A DNA stretch of 64,000 nt from G965213525 sp965213525 (GCA_965213525.1 OZ243889.1:2728001-2792000); one strand, 5' to 3'. Positions 16,034 through 25,431 are shown, counted from the stretch's first letter. Numbers and translations are program-made. The notes: a model not told the origin generated them from the sequence alone.

Positions 16034-16957
16034 TCAGGTGGCGGTGCGGTCGTCGCCACGCCGGGAGGTGCCCGCGCCGAAGGACCGGTGGCCCACCGCA
16101 GCGACGTCCCGGTCAGCGGCGCCCCACCCGAACGACCCGCCGTCACCGGCCCCGTCGCCGTCGCTGCCGGGGCGGCCGGGGCTGAGGTGGGGGCCGGCGT
16201 CGTCATCGGGCGAGGTCTCGTCGCCGTGGATGGCCATGCGACGCAGCACCAGCGGGTACCCGACGGTCACCACGGCGGCGAAGAGGAACCACTGCACGGC
16301 GTAGCCCAGGTGCGGGCCGTCGTCGAGGACGGGCGGATCGAGGGGGATGGGTTCCGCGATGCCGGCGGCGCCGCCGACGGGGACGTCACCGACGAGCTCG
16401 ACGAAGAACGGCAGGAGGTCGAGATCGGTCTGGCGGTCGAGGCGCTCGACGTCGACCCGTGATACCACGTCGAGCACGCCCTCGTCGGGGTCACGGGCGC
16501 CGATGCCGCGACGCACCTGGGTGGGTCGGACCCGTCCGGTGATCTCGACCTCACCCGCCGGGGGGGATCCCTCGACGATGCGCCCGTCGTCGACCGCACC
16601 GGTGGACACCCAGCCCCTCATCACGACCAGGCCCGCTCCGTCGCCGAGTCGCAGCGGGGTGAGCACGTGGAAGCCTGGTGCCCCGTTGCGGGCCCGGCTG
16701 CGGACGAGCACCTCCTCATCGGGCACGTAGGTGCCGGTCGCTTCGACGAGCTGCCACTCGTCGAGGCCGGCGGCGTCGGCGGCGTCGTCGACCGCCACCG
16801 GGGGGGCGTCGGCGACGGCTTCGACCGCGGCGTTGACCTCACGCCGCTCGTCGAGGCGGCGCAGCTGCCACAGACCGAAGGCGACGAAGGCGATGACGGC
16901 GGCCAGCGCCAGGGCGTGGCCGGCGAGCCACCTCGGCCGCAAGGCGAACCGGTACAC
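16034..16957 (-). CDS. SURF1-family protein
   Basis: Assists assembly of haem-copper cytochrome c oxidase in the membrane. 307 residues with an N-terminal helix (LAGHALALAAVIAFVAFGLWQL, followed by RRLDER, a SURF1 hallmark), a periplasmic domain with VLTPLRLGDGAGLVVMRGW, and a second helix (YAVQWFLFAAVVTVGYPLVL). The C-terminal 75 residues are a Gly/Asp/Arg-rich tail not needed for the fold. The GTG at 16957 lies 7 bases after TAGGTT, so it is preferred over the TTG at 16966. Confidence 0.9.
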   Translation of the reverse strand: MYRFALRPRWLAGHALALAAVIAFVAFGLWQLRRLDERREVNAAVEAVADAPPVAVDDAADAAGLDEWQLVEATGTYVPDEEVLVRSRARNGAPGFHVLTPLRLGDGAGLVVMRGWVSTGAVDDGRIVEGSPPAGEVEITGRVRPTQVRRGIGARDPDEGVLDVVSRVDVERLDRQTDLDLLPFFVELVGDVPVGGAAGIAEPIPLDPPVLDDGPHLGYAVQWFLFAAVVTVGYPLVLRRMAIHGDETSPDDDAGPHLSPGRPGSDGDGAGDGGSFGWGAADRDVAAVGHRSFGAGTSRRGDDRTAT

Positions 16958-16964
16958 GTCGCCC

Positions 16965-16970
16965 AACCTA
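16965..16970 (-). promoter_or_regulatory. -10 hexamer TAGGTT, leaderless start of the SURF1 gene
   Basis: TAGGTT ends 7 bases before the GTG at 16957. Confidence 0.55.
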
Positions 16971-17014
16971 CCGGCGGTCGGCGCCCCGGCCCCGGGCGAC
17001 GCCCCCTCCCGGTC

Positions 17015-18241
17015 TCAGGTGGCGGCGGGGCCGCCGGCTGAGGCCCCGGCCCCGACGACGTGGGCGACACCTGTCCCGGTGAGCGCAGCGTCACAGTTCG
17101 CCGGGACCCACGCAGCGCGGCCCTTGGGGACGGTCAGCGGCCCGTCGGCGGCCCGGTCCACGACGACCTTGCCGTCGGTCACGATCACGATCCGGGGACC
17201 GGGTGCCAGAGGCTCCGGCGACCGCCCGTCGAGCTCGACCCGGGTCAGCGACATGTCGGCGACGGGGACGTCGTAGGTGTGGCGGGACCCCGCCGGCGTC
17301 TGCACCGGGGTGTCGCGGGGGGCGCCGGCGACCACCTCGACCAGCTCGTCCACGTCGACGTGCTTGGTGGTGAGCCCCCCGCGGATCACGTTGTCGCTGC
17401 TGGCCATCACCTCGACGCCGGCGCCGTGGAGGTAGGCGTGGACGTTGCCCGGCCCGAGGAACAGCGCCTGGCCCGGTTCGAGCACGACGTGGTCGAGCAG
17501 CAGGGCGGCGAGCACCCCAGGGTCACGGGGATGGTCCTGGCCGAGGGTCACGAGCCAGCGGACGGCGCCGGCGGAGCGTGCCCCGGCGGCGCGATCGTCG
17601 TGGTCGCTGTCGAGCGCTCGGCGTCCTGCCTCGACCAGCCCCGCCACGAGGCGAGCGACGGTGGCGGGATCGTCGCGCAAGAAGCCGGCCAGCGCAGCGG
17701 TCGTCACCTCGGCCTCAGGTCGGTCGCCCGGCGCCAGCCGCTCGGAGATCTCGGCTGCGACCGGTCCGCCCAGCCCTGCGAGCAGCTCGATGGTCTCTGC
17801 GACCGGGCGGAACCCGCAGAGCGCGTCGAACCGGGTGAGGGCGCAGATCAGCTCGGGCTTGTGACCCGGGTCGGCATAGACCCGTGCCGGGTCGTCTCGG
17901 GGGATGCCGGCGGCCTCCTCCCGGTCGAAGCCCCGCCGGGCCTGCTCGGCCGAGGGGTGGGTCTGGATCGACAGGGGCCGGGCCGCGGCCAGGATCTTGG
18001 CGAGGAACGGCAGCTCGCCGAAGCGCTCGGCCGCCGGTGCACCGAGCGAGGCGGCGGGATCGTCGGCGATGACCTCGGCGAGGGGGCGTCCGCTGGCCTC
18101 CAGGGTGCTCGGGCCCCGGGGGTGGGTGCCCAGCCACCACTCGGCCTCGGGGCGTCCGGTCGGCGCGCGCCCTTGCAGGTCGGGGAGGAAGCGCTCGTCC
18201 CCCCAGTCGTAGTGCTGGATCGCGCCGGTCAGCAGCCCCAT
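17015..18241 (-). CDS. manA: Mannose-6-phosphate isomerase, class I
   Basis: Interconverts fructose-6-phosphate and mannose-6-phosphate, supplying mannose for glycans. 408 residues from the ATG at 18241 (MGLLTGAIQHYDWGDERFLP). Zinc ligands are in IQTHPSAEQA, GHKPELICAL and GNVHAYLHGAGVEVMASSDNVIRGGLT, the class I signature. The frame stays open to 18322, but that part lacks family features. It is divergent from the photolyase gene. Confidence 0.95.
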   Translation of the reverse strand: MGLLTGAIQHYDWGDERFLPDLQGRAPTGRPEAEWWLGTHPRGPSTLEASGRPLAEVIADDPAASLGAPAAERFGELPFLAKILAAARPLSIQTHPSAEQARRGFDREEAAGIPRDDPARVYADPGHKPELICALTRFDALCGFRPVAETIELLAGLGGPVAAEISERLAPGDRPEAEVTTAALAGFLRDDPATVARLVAGLVEAGRRALDSDHDDRAAGARSAGAVRWLVTLGQDHPRDPGVLAALLLDHVVLEPGQALFLGPGNVHAYLHGAGVEVMASSDNVIRGGLTTKHVDVDELVEVVAGAPRDTPVQTPAGSRHTYDVPVADMSLTRVELDGRSPEPLAPGPRIVIVTDGKVVVDRAADGPLTVPKGRAAWVPANCDAALTGTGVAHVVGAGASAGGPAAT

Positions 18242-18358
18242 CTCCCCAGTCTCGTCGTTCCCACGCCGGCTGACGCCCCGCTCCTCGCGCAGGCCGGCTG
18301 ACGCCTCTGGTCCCGTGCGCACGTCGGCGTCGCCTACCCCCGGCTGTGGACCCGCCCC

Positions 18359-18364
18359 TAGCGT
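18359..18364 (+). promoter_or_regulatory. -10 hexamer TAGCGT, leaderless start of photolyase gene
   Basis: TAGCGT ends 8 bases before the GTG at 18373, so translation probably begins at the first transcribed bases. Confidence 0.55.
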
Positions 18365-18372
18365 GGGCTGCC

Positions 18373-19734
18373 GTGTCGACCGGCCTGATGTGGTTCCGAC
18401 GCGACTTCAGGGTCGACGACAACCCGGCCCTCGATGCCGCGACCGCCGCCCACGACGAGGTCGTGGCCTGCTTCGTGGTCGACCCCGTGCCCAGGGGCAC
18501 CGCCGGTCCGATGCGCTGGCGTCAGCTCGTCGGCTTCCTGGGGGCGCTGGACGACGAGCTCGCGGAACGCGGCGGGCGCCTGGTCATCGTCGAGGGCGAC
18601 CCGGCCGAGAAGGTGCCGCGGCTCGTCCGGGAGCTCGGGGCCGAGACGGTGCACATCAGCGCCGACGCCACGCCCTACAGCCGCCGGCGCGACGACGCCG
18701 TCGCCTCCCGCCTCGCCGACCAGGGTGTGGGTCTGGAGGGCGTGTGGAGCAACCTCGTGCACCCACCCGGCACGGTGCTGACCACCAAGGGGGGGCTGTC
18801 GAGGGTCTTCACCCCGTTCCACCGCACCTGGTCGGCGACTGCTGTGCCCTCGTTCGACGGACCGGGCGACGGTCGTCTGGTCGCCCCCGACGCCGTGGGC
18901 GGCGCCCTGCCCACCGCCGACGGGCCCCCACCGCTGGACCCCTCCGCTGCGGCGGTGGCCGCCCGGGTCGAGGACTTCGCCGGACGCGTCGAGCGCTACC
19001 CCGACGAGCGCGACCGGCTCGATCTGGGCGTCACGTCGGGCCTGTCGGTCGATCTGCGCTGGGGCGCGGTCTCGCCCCACTCCTTGGTCCGGCGCTTCGG
19101 CGGGGTCGAGGGGGGCGGGGCGTTCGTCCGCCAGATCGCCTGGCGGGATTGGTACGCCCACACCCTGTTCGAGCGTCCCGACATGGCCGATCGGGCGCTG
19201 CGAGACGGCTTCGACGACATCGCCTGGCGCAACGAGCCCGGCGAGATCGACGCCTGGTACGAGGGTCGCACCGGCTACCCGATCGTCGACGCTGCGATGC
19301 GCGAGCTGCTCGAGACCGGCACGGTGCACAACCGGGCGCGCCTGATCGCCGGGTCGTTCCTGATCAAGGACCTGCTGGTCGACTGGCGCATCGGCGAGCG
19401 GTGGTACCGCCATCACCTCATCGACCTCGACCTCGCCTCCAACAGCGGCAACTGGCGGTGGGTGGCGGGCACCGGGGCCGACGCCGCGCCGTACTTCCGC
19501 ATCATGAACCCGCTCACCCAGAGCCGCCGGTTCGACCCGACCGGCACCTACCTGCGCCGCTACCTGCCCGAGCTCGCCGGCCTCGACGATGATGCCATCC
19601 ACTGGCCCATCGACGCCGGCCCCCTCGCCCTGGCCGCCGCCGGCGTCGAGCTGGGCGTGGACTACCCCTACCCGATCGTCGACCACGCCGAGGCCCGGCA
19701 GCGGTGCCTGAGCGCCTACGGCGCGACCGACTGA
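18373..19734 (+). CDS. phr: Deoxyribodipyrimidine photolyase
   Basis: Uses blue light to split cyclobutane pyrimidine dimers. 453 residues: an antenna-binding N-terminal domain (MWFRRDFRVDDNPAL at about 6-20) and an FAD-binding helical domain with QIAWRDWYAH, AAMRELLETGTVHNRARLI and SNSGNWRWVAGTGADAAPYFRIMNP, the class I CPD photolyase pattern. Tryptophans of the electron-transfer chain are in place. The GTG at 18373 follows a -10 hexamer at 8 bases. It converges on the next gene with a one-base gap. Confidence 0.95.
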   Translation: MSTGLMWFRRDFRVDDNPALDAATAAHDEVVACFVVDPVPRGTAGPMRWRQLVGFLGALDDELAERGGRLVIVEGDPAEKVPRLVRELGAETVHISADATPYSRRRDDAVASRLADQGVGLEGVWSNLVHPPGTVLTTKGGLSRVFTPFHRTWSATAVPSFDGPGDGRLVAPDAVGGALPTADGPPPLDPSAAAVAARVEDFAGRVERYPDERDRLDLGVTSGLSVDLRWGAVSPHSLVRRFGGVEGGGAFVRQIAWRDWYAHTLFERPDMADRALRDGFDDIAWRNEPGEIDAWYEGRTGYPIVDAAMRELLETGTVHNRARLIAGSFLIKDLLVDWRIGERWYRHHLIDLDLASNSGNWRWVAGTGADAAPYFRIMNPLTQSRRFDPTGTYLRRYLPELAGLDDDAIHWPIDAGPLALAAAGVELGVDYPYPIVDHAEARQRCLSAYGATD

Positions 19735-19735
19735 T

Positions 19736-20827
19736 TCACGCTCCGACCTGTGCCGGCAGATCGGTCACCCCGACGTCGGCGGCCATCAGGAACGGCCGCA
19801 GGTGCAGGTGGAACAGCAGCTCCTCGCCACGCTCGTCGCCCCCGGCCAACTCGGCGGTGATGACCTGGGCCACGCACTGGTGCAACAGGCAGGCCCGCAG
19901 GTCCTCCCAGCACCGATCGAGGGAGTACCCGTCGACGCCGAGACCCGTGATGGCGTCGTGGTAGCGGCCGACCAGCTGGTCCTGGTGGGCGCGACGCACC
20001 TCGGGGGTGAGCGACGCGCCCAACAGGTTGGCGACGTCCCAGACACCGACGTGGCGGGTGCAGAGCTGGAAGTCCAGCACGCAGATGTCGCCCCCGCTGC
20101 CGCCGAACAGGTAGTTCTCGGCCCGGCAGTCGGTGTGGGTGAAGGTGGTGTTGCCCCGTGCGGCCTGCCAGTCGAGGTACTCGGGGTACGGGCCCATCAC
20201 CAGGCGACCGACGGCGTCGAGGGTGTCGCTGTCGATCTGATCGCCGTAGCGCTCGACGAACGGTGGCCACCGCACCTGGGCCATGGCGTGACCGGCCTTG
20301 TACAGCGGGTTGTTCATCGGGGGCAGCCACGCCCAGGTGTCGAGCGCTTCGTCGTTCCAGTAGCGGGCGTGCAGGCGGGCCACGGTGTCGAGGATGGCCT
20401 CGGTGTCTGAGAGCGAGAGCCCGCTGATCTGGTCGGGGCACCGGGCATCGGTGATCTCCTCCATCACGACGACCATCTGTGCGCCGGTGGCGTCGATCTC
20501 GGCGTGATAGCCCTTGGGGACCCTCAAGACGCCCTCGAGGGACTCGGCGACCCCCTGGTAGAAGCGCACCTCCCGCTCGTAGAAGCCCATCGCCTGGCAG
20601 AGCGCGACGTTCTCGGGCGCCGGTGAGGTGGTCTTGACGATGAACCCCCCGGGGCCCTCGGCGCCGGCAGCGTACGTCGGGCGCACCCGCGACACCCGGG
20701 CGAGGATGCCAACACCGGTGGCCACGTCGTCGACGGTGACGTCGGTGATCTCACCGACGTCCTGGCCCGTCACGGCGTTGAGCCAGTCGGGGGTGATCTC
20801 GGTGACGTCGGCCGGGATGCTCGCCAT
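19736..20827 (-). CDS. Phosphotransferase, APH/ecdysteroid-kinase-like family
   Basis: 363 residues of the protein-kinase-like phosphotransferase fold. The catalytic loop HTDCRAENYLFG, the metal-binding VLDFQL and an N-terminal FIVKTTSPAPENV lysine strand are present. This actinobacterial/fungal-like branch is close to ecdysteroid 22-kinases and CHK-domain proteins; substrates in bacteria are mostly unknown and it need not give antibiotic resistance. GGAG 5 bases before the ATG at 20827 supports the start. It is convergent with the photolyase gene. Confidence 0.85.
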   Translation of the reverse strand: MASIPADVTEITPDWLNAVTGQDVGEITDVTVDDVATGVGILARVSRVRPTYAAGAEGPGGFIVKTTSPAPENVALCQAMGFYEREVRFYQGVAESLEGVLRVPKGYHAEIDATGAQMVVVMEEITDARCPDQISGLSLSDTEAILDTVARLHARYWNDEALDTWAWLPPMNNPLYKAGHAMAQVRWPPFVERYGDQIDSDTLDAVGRLVMGPYPEYLDWQAARGNTTFTHTDCRAENYLFGGSGGDICVLDFQLCTRHVGVWDVANLLGASLTPEVRRAHQDQLVGRYHDAITGLGVDGYSLDRCWEDLRACLLHQCVAQVITAELAGGDERGEELLFHLHLRPFLMAADVGVTDLPAQVGA

Positions 20828-20924
20828 CGGCGCTCCTCGTCTCGCTGGTGGGCAGGGATGCTCGCAGGCGCCGGGCCCGAGGGGCCACCGTCGTCGGTCG
20901 GTGTCGCTCGTGCCGGGCGGTCGC

Positions 20925-20988
20925 GCTCAGGTGTCGGGGGCGCCGGCTCAGGTGTGGGGGGGCGGCGGCTCAGGTGTCGGGGACGGCG
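20925..20988. repeat. Three tandem copies of the sufE 3' end
   Basis: Units of 21, 22 and 21 bp, each beginning gctcaggtgt; the one nearest the gene holds the sufE stop codon and last codons, and the other two repeat them downstream. The 142-base gap to the phosphotransferase gene otherwise shows nothing clear. Confidence 0.8.
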
Positions 20989-21410
20989 GCTCGGACCTGG
21001 GCCTGCAGGCGCCGAACGAGGGCTTCCATGCCGTCGAGGCGTTGAGGGGTGACCACCCGGTCGAGGTGCAGGTGGCGGTGCAGGTCGACGGGCACGGCCA
21101 GCACCTCGGCGGGCGTGGCGCCGGCCAGGCCCTCGACGACGACGGCGGCGAAGCCGCGGGTGGTCGGCGCCTCGGGGGGGCAGGACACGTGGACGTGCAC
21201 GGTCGACGCCGCGACGTCGACCTCAGCGATGACGCGCACTGGCGCCTGGCACTCGACGACCGGTTCCATCGCCGTCACCTCGAGGCCCTCGGGCAGCGGG
21301 GGGAGACGACGGGCGTGATCGTGCAGGGCGGGCACCAGCAGGTCCTCGGGGGCGGCCCTGAACGCCTTGACCAGACCGGTGAGGGCCTCGGGGGGACGGG
21401 TGGCGGTCAT
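20970..21410 (-). CDS. sufE: SufE-family Fe-S metabolism protein
   Basis: A sulfur acceptor that normally takes persulfide from a cysteine desulfurase (SufS) and feeds Fe-S cluster assembly. 146 residues; the acceptor cysteine is in VVECQAPVRV, followed by a conserved CPPEAPTTRGFAAVVVEGLAG block. The ATG at 21410 (MTATRPPEALTGL) begins the family core; the open upstream extension is not conserved-looking. No suf operon is in view, so it probably acts as a stand-alone gene, common in actinobacteria where SufE sits near a sulfurtransferase instead. Confidence 0.9.
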   Translation of the reverse strand: MTATRPPEALTGLVKAFRAAPEDLLVPALHDHARRLPPLPEGLEVTAMEPVVECQAPVRVIAEVDVAASTVHVHVSCPPEAPTTRGFAAVVVEGLAGATPAEVLAVPVDLHRHLHLDRVVTPQRLDGMEALVRRLQAQVRAAVPDT

Positions 21411-21468
21411 CGGTCGACCCGGCGTCTCATGCGCACAGCGACCACCCCCTCGAGGCTCGGTCGGGTGC

Positions 21469-23511
21469 TCATCGCCTCGCCAGGCGCTCACGGTGGGCGA
21501 TGGTCACCTCGGCGGTGCCGGGGGGCGCCTCGATGCCGAGCACCGCGCAGTAGAAGGCGTACTCGCCCCCGATCGCCCGCTCGATCGCCTCGCCGGACCT
21601 GAAGCCGTGGCCCTCTCCCTCGAACAGCAGGTAGGCGTGGGGCACCTCGTGCTCGTCGAGGGCAGCGACCACGGCGTCGGCCTGGTTGCGGGGCACGACG
21701 GGGTCCTCGGTGCCCTGCAGCACGATCATCGGGGTGCGGAGCTGGTCGACGTGGTGGATCGGCGAGCGCTGCCGGTAGAGCCCGGCGGCCTGGGGCCACG
21801 GACCGACGAGGCCATCCAGGTAGCGGGCCTCGAAGCGGTGGGTGTCTGACGCCAACAGCGCGAGATCGGCCACGCCGTAGAGGCTGGCCCCAGCGGCGAA
21901 GATCACCGGCGCGGCCGCGAACGCCTCCTGTCCGTCGGTCGCCCCGCCATCTTCGGCTCCGCCGTCACGCCGGTCACCGGCCCCGCCGTCGGCCACGAGG
22001 GCGGCCAGCGTGGTGAACCCCCCGGCGCTGCCGCCACGGATCACCACCCGCGCCGGGTCGACGCGCCCGATCGCGCCGAGGTGACGAGCCGCGGCCCGGC
22101 AATCCTCGACGTCGACGACGCCCCAGGCCCCGGCGAGCAGACGGCGGTACGCCCGGCCGAAGCCGGTGGACCCGCCGTAGTTCACGTCGACGACGGCAAA
22201 GCCCCGGGTGGTCCAGAACGCGACCTGCTCTGACCAGGCGGGGGTGGTGGCCGAGGTCGGACCGCCGTGGCTCATCACCACGAGCGGCGGTCGCTCGTCA
22301 TCGGGGCCCCGGGTGGTGGCGCTCGCCGGCGGGTAGAAGAAGGCGTGCGTGCGCCGGCCGCCGTGTGAGGCCAGCTCGAGGGCTTCGGGCATCGAGATGT
22401 CGCCTGGCTCGGGGGTGACGTCCACCGACGATCGCAGCACCGTGAACGCGCCGCTCGCCGGGTCGACCTCAGCGACGCACGCCGGTTGCCGGGGACCCGC
22501 GCCCAAGACGACGATCGTGCCCTTGGCGGTGGTGCGAACGCAGTCGACGTCGGCGAGGGGGGTCTCGATCTCGCGCCGGCCGTCTGGGCCGAGGACCCCG
22601 AGGTGCCCGACGCCCCGATCGATCCAGGCGACGGCCCGGCCCCCGCCCGGGAGGCGGGCGTGCAGCGGACGTCCGAAGATCCAGTGCGCCAGAGCGTGCT
22701 CGACCTCGCCCCCGGCAACGGTCACGCCGTCGCGCACGAGGTTCCACCAACCGCTGCGATCACTCACCCACCACAGGGCGCCGGCGGCGTCGAGGTCGGG
22801 ATCGCTGATCGACTCGTCGGGCCCGCCGGCGACGTGGGTGGGCGGCCCGGGGGTGCCCTCGGCGCCGAGATCGACCACCCACAGGTCGCTGCCGTCCCAG
22901 GGCATCCTCGGTGCGTCCCACGTGACGAAGGCCAGCCGCTGGCCGTCGGGCGACACCCGGGGCGACGTGCAGAAGTCGTGGCCCGAGGCCAACACCTGCG
23001 GCGAGGCGCCGTCGCCGGCGTCGCCGCCGTCGAGGCCGACCGACACGATCTCGTCGTGGCCGGTGTGGTCGTCGGAGAGGACCTCTCGGACGCAGACGAT
23101 CCGTCGGCCGTCGGGGGTGACGACGCCATCGGCGTGCCGCCACCGCCGGCCCGGCGGCGGGGTGGGCGTCAGCCTGAGGGGACCGTCCTCACCGAGCAAC
23201 CACAGGGCCTGGTCGGCCTGGCGGCTGATCACCGGGCCGACGGGCGTCGGGGTCCAGGCCCCGCCTCCGTACTCGTGGGCGGTGCTGCGCACCGACCAGT
23301 CCGGCGGGGCCGGTTCCACCAACGAGCCGTCGGGCGAGCGCAGGACCAGGACCGAGCGCCCGCCCTCGGCGGGCCGGCCCTCGACCCAGCCGATGGTGTC
23401 GCCATCGACGCGCAGATCGGCGAGCCGGCGGCGTCCTGCGCTCAGCGCAGAAGGAGCCAGCGATGACGGCCAGGCGCCGAAGGGCCGCACCCGTTTCCTC
23501 GTGGCGCTCAT
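21469..23511 (-). CDS. S9-family serine peptidase (prolyl oligopeptidase / acylaminoacyl peptidase type)
   Basis: 680 residues: an N-terminal beta-propeller of repeated short strands (WDAPRMPWDGSDLWVVDLG, SDPDLDAAGALWWVSDRSG and similar) and a C-terminal alpha/beta hydrolase. Catalytic Ser lies in RGGSAGG, Asp in GTEDPVVP and His in EGHGF; LVVMSHGGPTS gives the oxyanion region. It probably trims short peptides in the cytoplasm. A 25-residue Gly/Asp insertion sits just after the nucleophile. The ATG at 23511 is preferred; upstream codons overlap the xseB end and encode low-complexity Ala/Thr. Confidence 0.88.
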   Translation of the reverse strand: MSATRKRVRPFGAWPSSLAPSALSAGRRRLADLRVDGDTIGWVEGRPAEGGRSVLVLRSPDGSLVEPAPPDWSVRSTAHEYGGGAWTPTPVGPVISRQADQALWLLGEDGPLRLTPTPPPGRRWRHADGVVTPDGRRIVCVREVLSDDHTGHDEIVSVGLDGGDAGDGASPQVLASGHDFCTSPRVSPDGQRLAFVTWDAPRMPWDGSDLWVVDLGAEGTPGPPTHVAGGPDESISDPDLDAAGALWWVSDRSGWWNLVRDGVTVAGGEVEHALAHWIFGRPLHARLPGGGRAVAWIDRGVGHLGVLGPDGRREIETPLADVDCVRTTAKGTIVVLGAGPRQPACVAEVDPASGAFTVLRSSVDVTPEPGDISMPEALELASHGGRRTHAFFYPPASATTRGPDDERPPLVVMSHGGPTSATTPAWSEQVAFWTTRGFAVVDVNYGGSTGFGRAYRRLLAGAWGVVDVEDCRAAARHLGAIGRVDPARVVIRGGSAGGFTTLAALVADGGAGDRRDGGAEDGGATDGQEAFAAAPVIFAAGASLYGVADLALLASDTHRFEARYLDGLVGPWPQAAGLYRQRSPIHHVDQLRTPMIVLQGTEDPVVPRNQADAVVAALDEHEVPHAYLLFEGEGHGFRSGEAIERAIGGEYAFYCAVLGIEAPPGTAEVTIAHRERLARR

Positions 23512-23572
23512 GTCAGACGTCCCTGCTGACCCAGCCCCGGAGCGTCGTCCCCGCTGGGGTCGCCGCTGGGGC

Positions 23573-24004
23573 TCATGCCAGACGTCCCTGCTGGCCCATC
23601 GCCGGGGCGTCGTCGCCGTCGTCGCCGCCTCGGGGCTCGTCGTCGCCGTCGGTGCCGCCTCGGGGCTCGTCGTCGCGGCCGGCTCGATCGTCGCCACCGT
23701 CGTCGGCAGGTGCGTCGGCCGCGTCGAGGTGGTCTGGTCCGGGACCGCCCGGTGACGACGACATGGCGAGATCGGCCACGACCCGCTCGACGTCGGTGCG
23801 GGCGGTCAGGATGCGGCCCCGGCAGAGGCGGATGAGCGCAGCCGCCCGTTCGACGTCGACGGCGAGCCGGTCGACGTCGACGTCGTCGTCTTCGAGGCGA
23901 GCGAGGATGGTCTCGAGCTCGGTCAGGGCCTCGGAGTACCCGATCTCGGCGTCGCGACCGTCACCGGAGGGGCCCGTCTCGTCGGTGGGTCGGGGTGGGC
24001 TCAC
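23573..24004 (-). CDS. xseB: Exodeoxyribonuclease VII small subunit with acidic C-terminal tail
   Basis: Partner of XseA in a nuclease that degrades single-stranded DNA. The conserved helix pair GYSEALTELETILARLEDDDVDVDRLAVDVERAA occupies about residues 22-58 in two stretches. Typical XseB is near 80 residues; here 143, the extra being an Asp/Gly-rich tail with two 10-residue repeats (EPRGGTDGDD, EPRGGDDGDD) coded by a 30-bp duplication. The start overlaps the xseA stop by 4 bases, showing translational coupling. Confidence 0.9.
   Translation of the reverse strand: MSPPRPTDETGPSGDGRDAEIGYSEALTELETILARLEDDDVDVDRLAVDVERAAALIRLCRGRILTARTDVERVVADLAMSSSPGGPGPDHLDAADAPADDGGDDRAGRDDEPRGGTDGDDEPRGGDDGDDAPAMGQQGRLA
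23608..23667. repeat. 30-bp in-frame direct repeat in the xseB tail
   Basis: Two adjacent 30-bp copies differing at two bases encode a 10-residue acidic repeat in the XseB C-terminal tail. Confidence 0.8.
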
Positions 24005-25431
24005 GTCGCCTCCTGGGGCCGTGGTGGCCGGCGGTCGGTGCCCACCGAGACATGGTGCGGACGCAGGCGGCGGGTGGCCTCGACCGCCACGTCGGCGGTG
24101 CCGTCGGCCAGGCGGATCACCGCCGGGCCCCCGACGGTCAGGCCGTCGACCGACCGCACGGCGCAGCCGTCGTGCTCGACGATGGCGAAGCCCCGGGCCA
24201 TGACCCGCTCGGGATGCGCCGACCGCACGACGCGTTCGTGGGCGTCGATGCGTCCGGCGGCCCCGGCGAGGCGTCGGCGTGGCGCCGCGACGAGGCGATC
24301 GGCGGCGGCGTCCAGACGGGTCTGCTCGGCCCGCAGGTGCACGCGGGCCAGCACGGCGGTGCGCTCGCCTGCTCGGGTCAAGGTGGTGTCGGCCCGGCGC
24401 ACCGAGCGGGTGGCATCGGCGTGCAGGCGTCGTTCGTCAGCCGCCAGGCGGTCGAGCCCGGCGGCCACGGTGCCCGAGGTGGCGACCCGCAGCCGGGCCG
24501 CGCCTCGGCCGAGACCCCGGTCGGCTCGGCTCAGACGGGCGCTCGCCCGTCCTGCCAACGCCGCCCACGACTGATCGAGGGCGTCGAGGTAGGAGCGGAC
24601 CCGCTCGACGACCAGCGCCGCCGCTGCGGTGGGGGTGGGACAGGCGCGGTGGGCGACCTCGTCGGTGACGGCACGGTCGATCTCGTGGCCGACCCCGGTG
24701 ACGACAGGGACGCCCGCGGCCGCGACCGCCCGGGCCACCGCCTCGGCGTCGAAGGCCACCAGATCGGTGCGTGATCCTCCGCCTCGCACCAACAGCACGA
24801 CGTCGACCTCGGCCGCCTCGACCGCGCTCAGCCCGGCGACCAGCGAGGCGACGGCGTCGGCGCCCTGGACGCGGGAGTCGGCGAGCACGACGTCGAACCC
24901 GAACCCCGACGCCCGCAGCTGGTGCATCACGTCGTTGGCCGCCGCGCTGTCGTCGCTGGTGACCAGACCCACCCGCAGGGGCACGAGCGGGAGGGGACGG
25001 CGAGCGTTGGCCACATCGAGCCCCTCGGCTCGCAGCCGGCGCAGCACCAGCTCGCGGTCGGCGGCGAGGCGGCCCAGGGTGTGGCGGGGATCGATGGCCT
25101 CCATCACGAGCTGCACCCGGGCCTGGGGCGGGTAGTAGCCGACCCGGCCCCGGATGCGCACCTCCACCCCGTCGGCCAGGCGCAGATCGCCGACCTTGCG
25201 CAGCACCGCCTCGACGCCCCGCCGGTGGCGGTTGAACAACGTGACCGGGATCTTGGGCGGGGCGCTGGTAGCGGCGTCGGGTTCGACCAGATCGAAGTAG
25301 GCGTGGCCGCCCGGAGCGACGCGATACCCCTGGATCTCGCCCCGCACCCACAGCTGGTCGGGGAAGGCGATGGCGAGCACCTCGTGCACGCCCTCACAGA
25401 TCTCGGCCACCGCCCACGTCCGAACCGCCAT
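24001..25431 (-). CDS. xseA: Exodeoxyribonuclease VII large subunit
   Basis: Catalytic subunit of ExoVII. 476 residues: an N-terminal OB-fold (VAEICEGVHEVLAIAFPDQLWVRGEIQGY), then the nuclease domain with LRVGLVTSDDSAAANDVMHQL, DVVLLVRGGGSRTDLVAFD and VTGVGHEIDRAVTDEVAH, then a long Ala/Arg coiled-coil region and a short C-terminal strand (GFAIVEHDG). All family blocks are present. First gene of the xseA-xseB pair. Confidence 0.95.
   Translation of the reverse strand: MAVRTWAVAEICEGVHEVLAIAFPDQLWVRGEIQGYRVAPGGHAYFDLVEPDAATSAPPKIPVTLFNRHRRGVEAVLRKVGDLRLADGVEVRIRGRVGYYPPQARVQLVMEAIDPRHTLGRLAADRELVLRRLRAEGLDVANARRPLPLVPLRVGLVTSDDSAAANDVMHQLRASGFGFDVVLADSRVQGADAVASLVAGLSAVEAAEVDVVLLVRGGGSRTDLVAFDAEAVARAVAAAGVPVVTGVGHEIDRAVTDEVAHRACPTPTAAAALVVERVRSYLDALDQSWAALAGRASARLSRADRGLGRGAARLRVATSGTVAAGLDRLAADERRLHADATRSVRRADTTLTRAGERTAVLARVHLRAEQTRLDAAADRLVAAPRRRLAGAAGRIDAHERVVRSAHPERVMARGFAIVEHDGCAVRSVDGLTVGGPAVIRLADGTADVAVEATRRLRPHHVSVGTDRRPPRPQEAT

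Noticed and set aside
18358..19686. 442-codon minus-strand frame opposite the photolyase gene
   Set aside because: The plus strand encodes a complete photolyase; the antisense protein has no domain and biased composition.
19736..20827. Aminoglycoside resistance kinase
   Set aside because: The sequence is of the ecdysteroid-kinase/CHK-like branch, common in actinobacteria without resistance; no mobile element is near.
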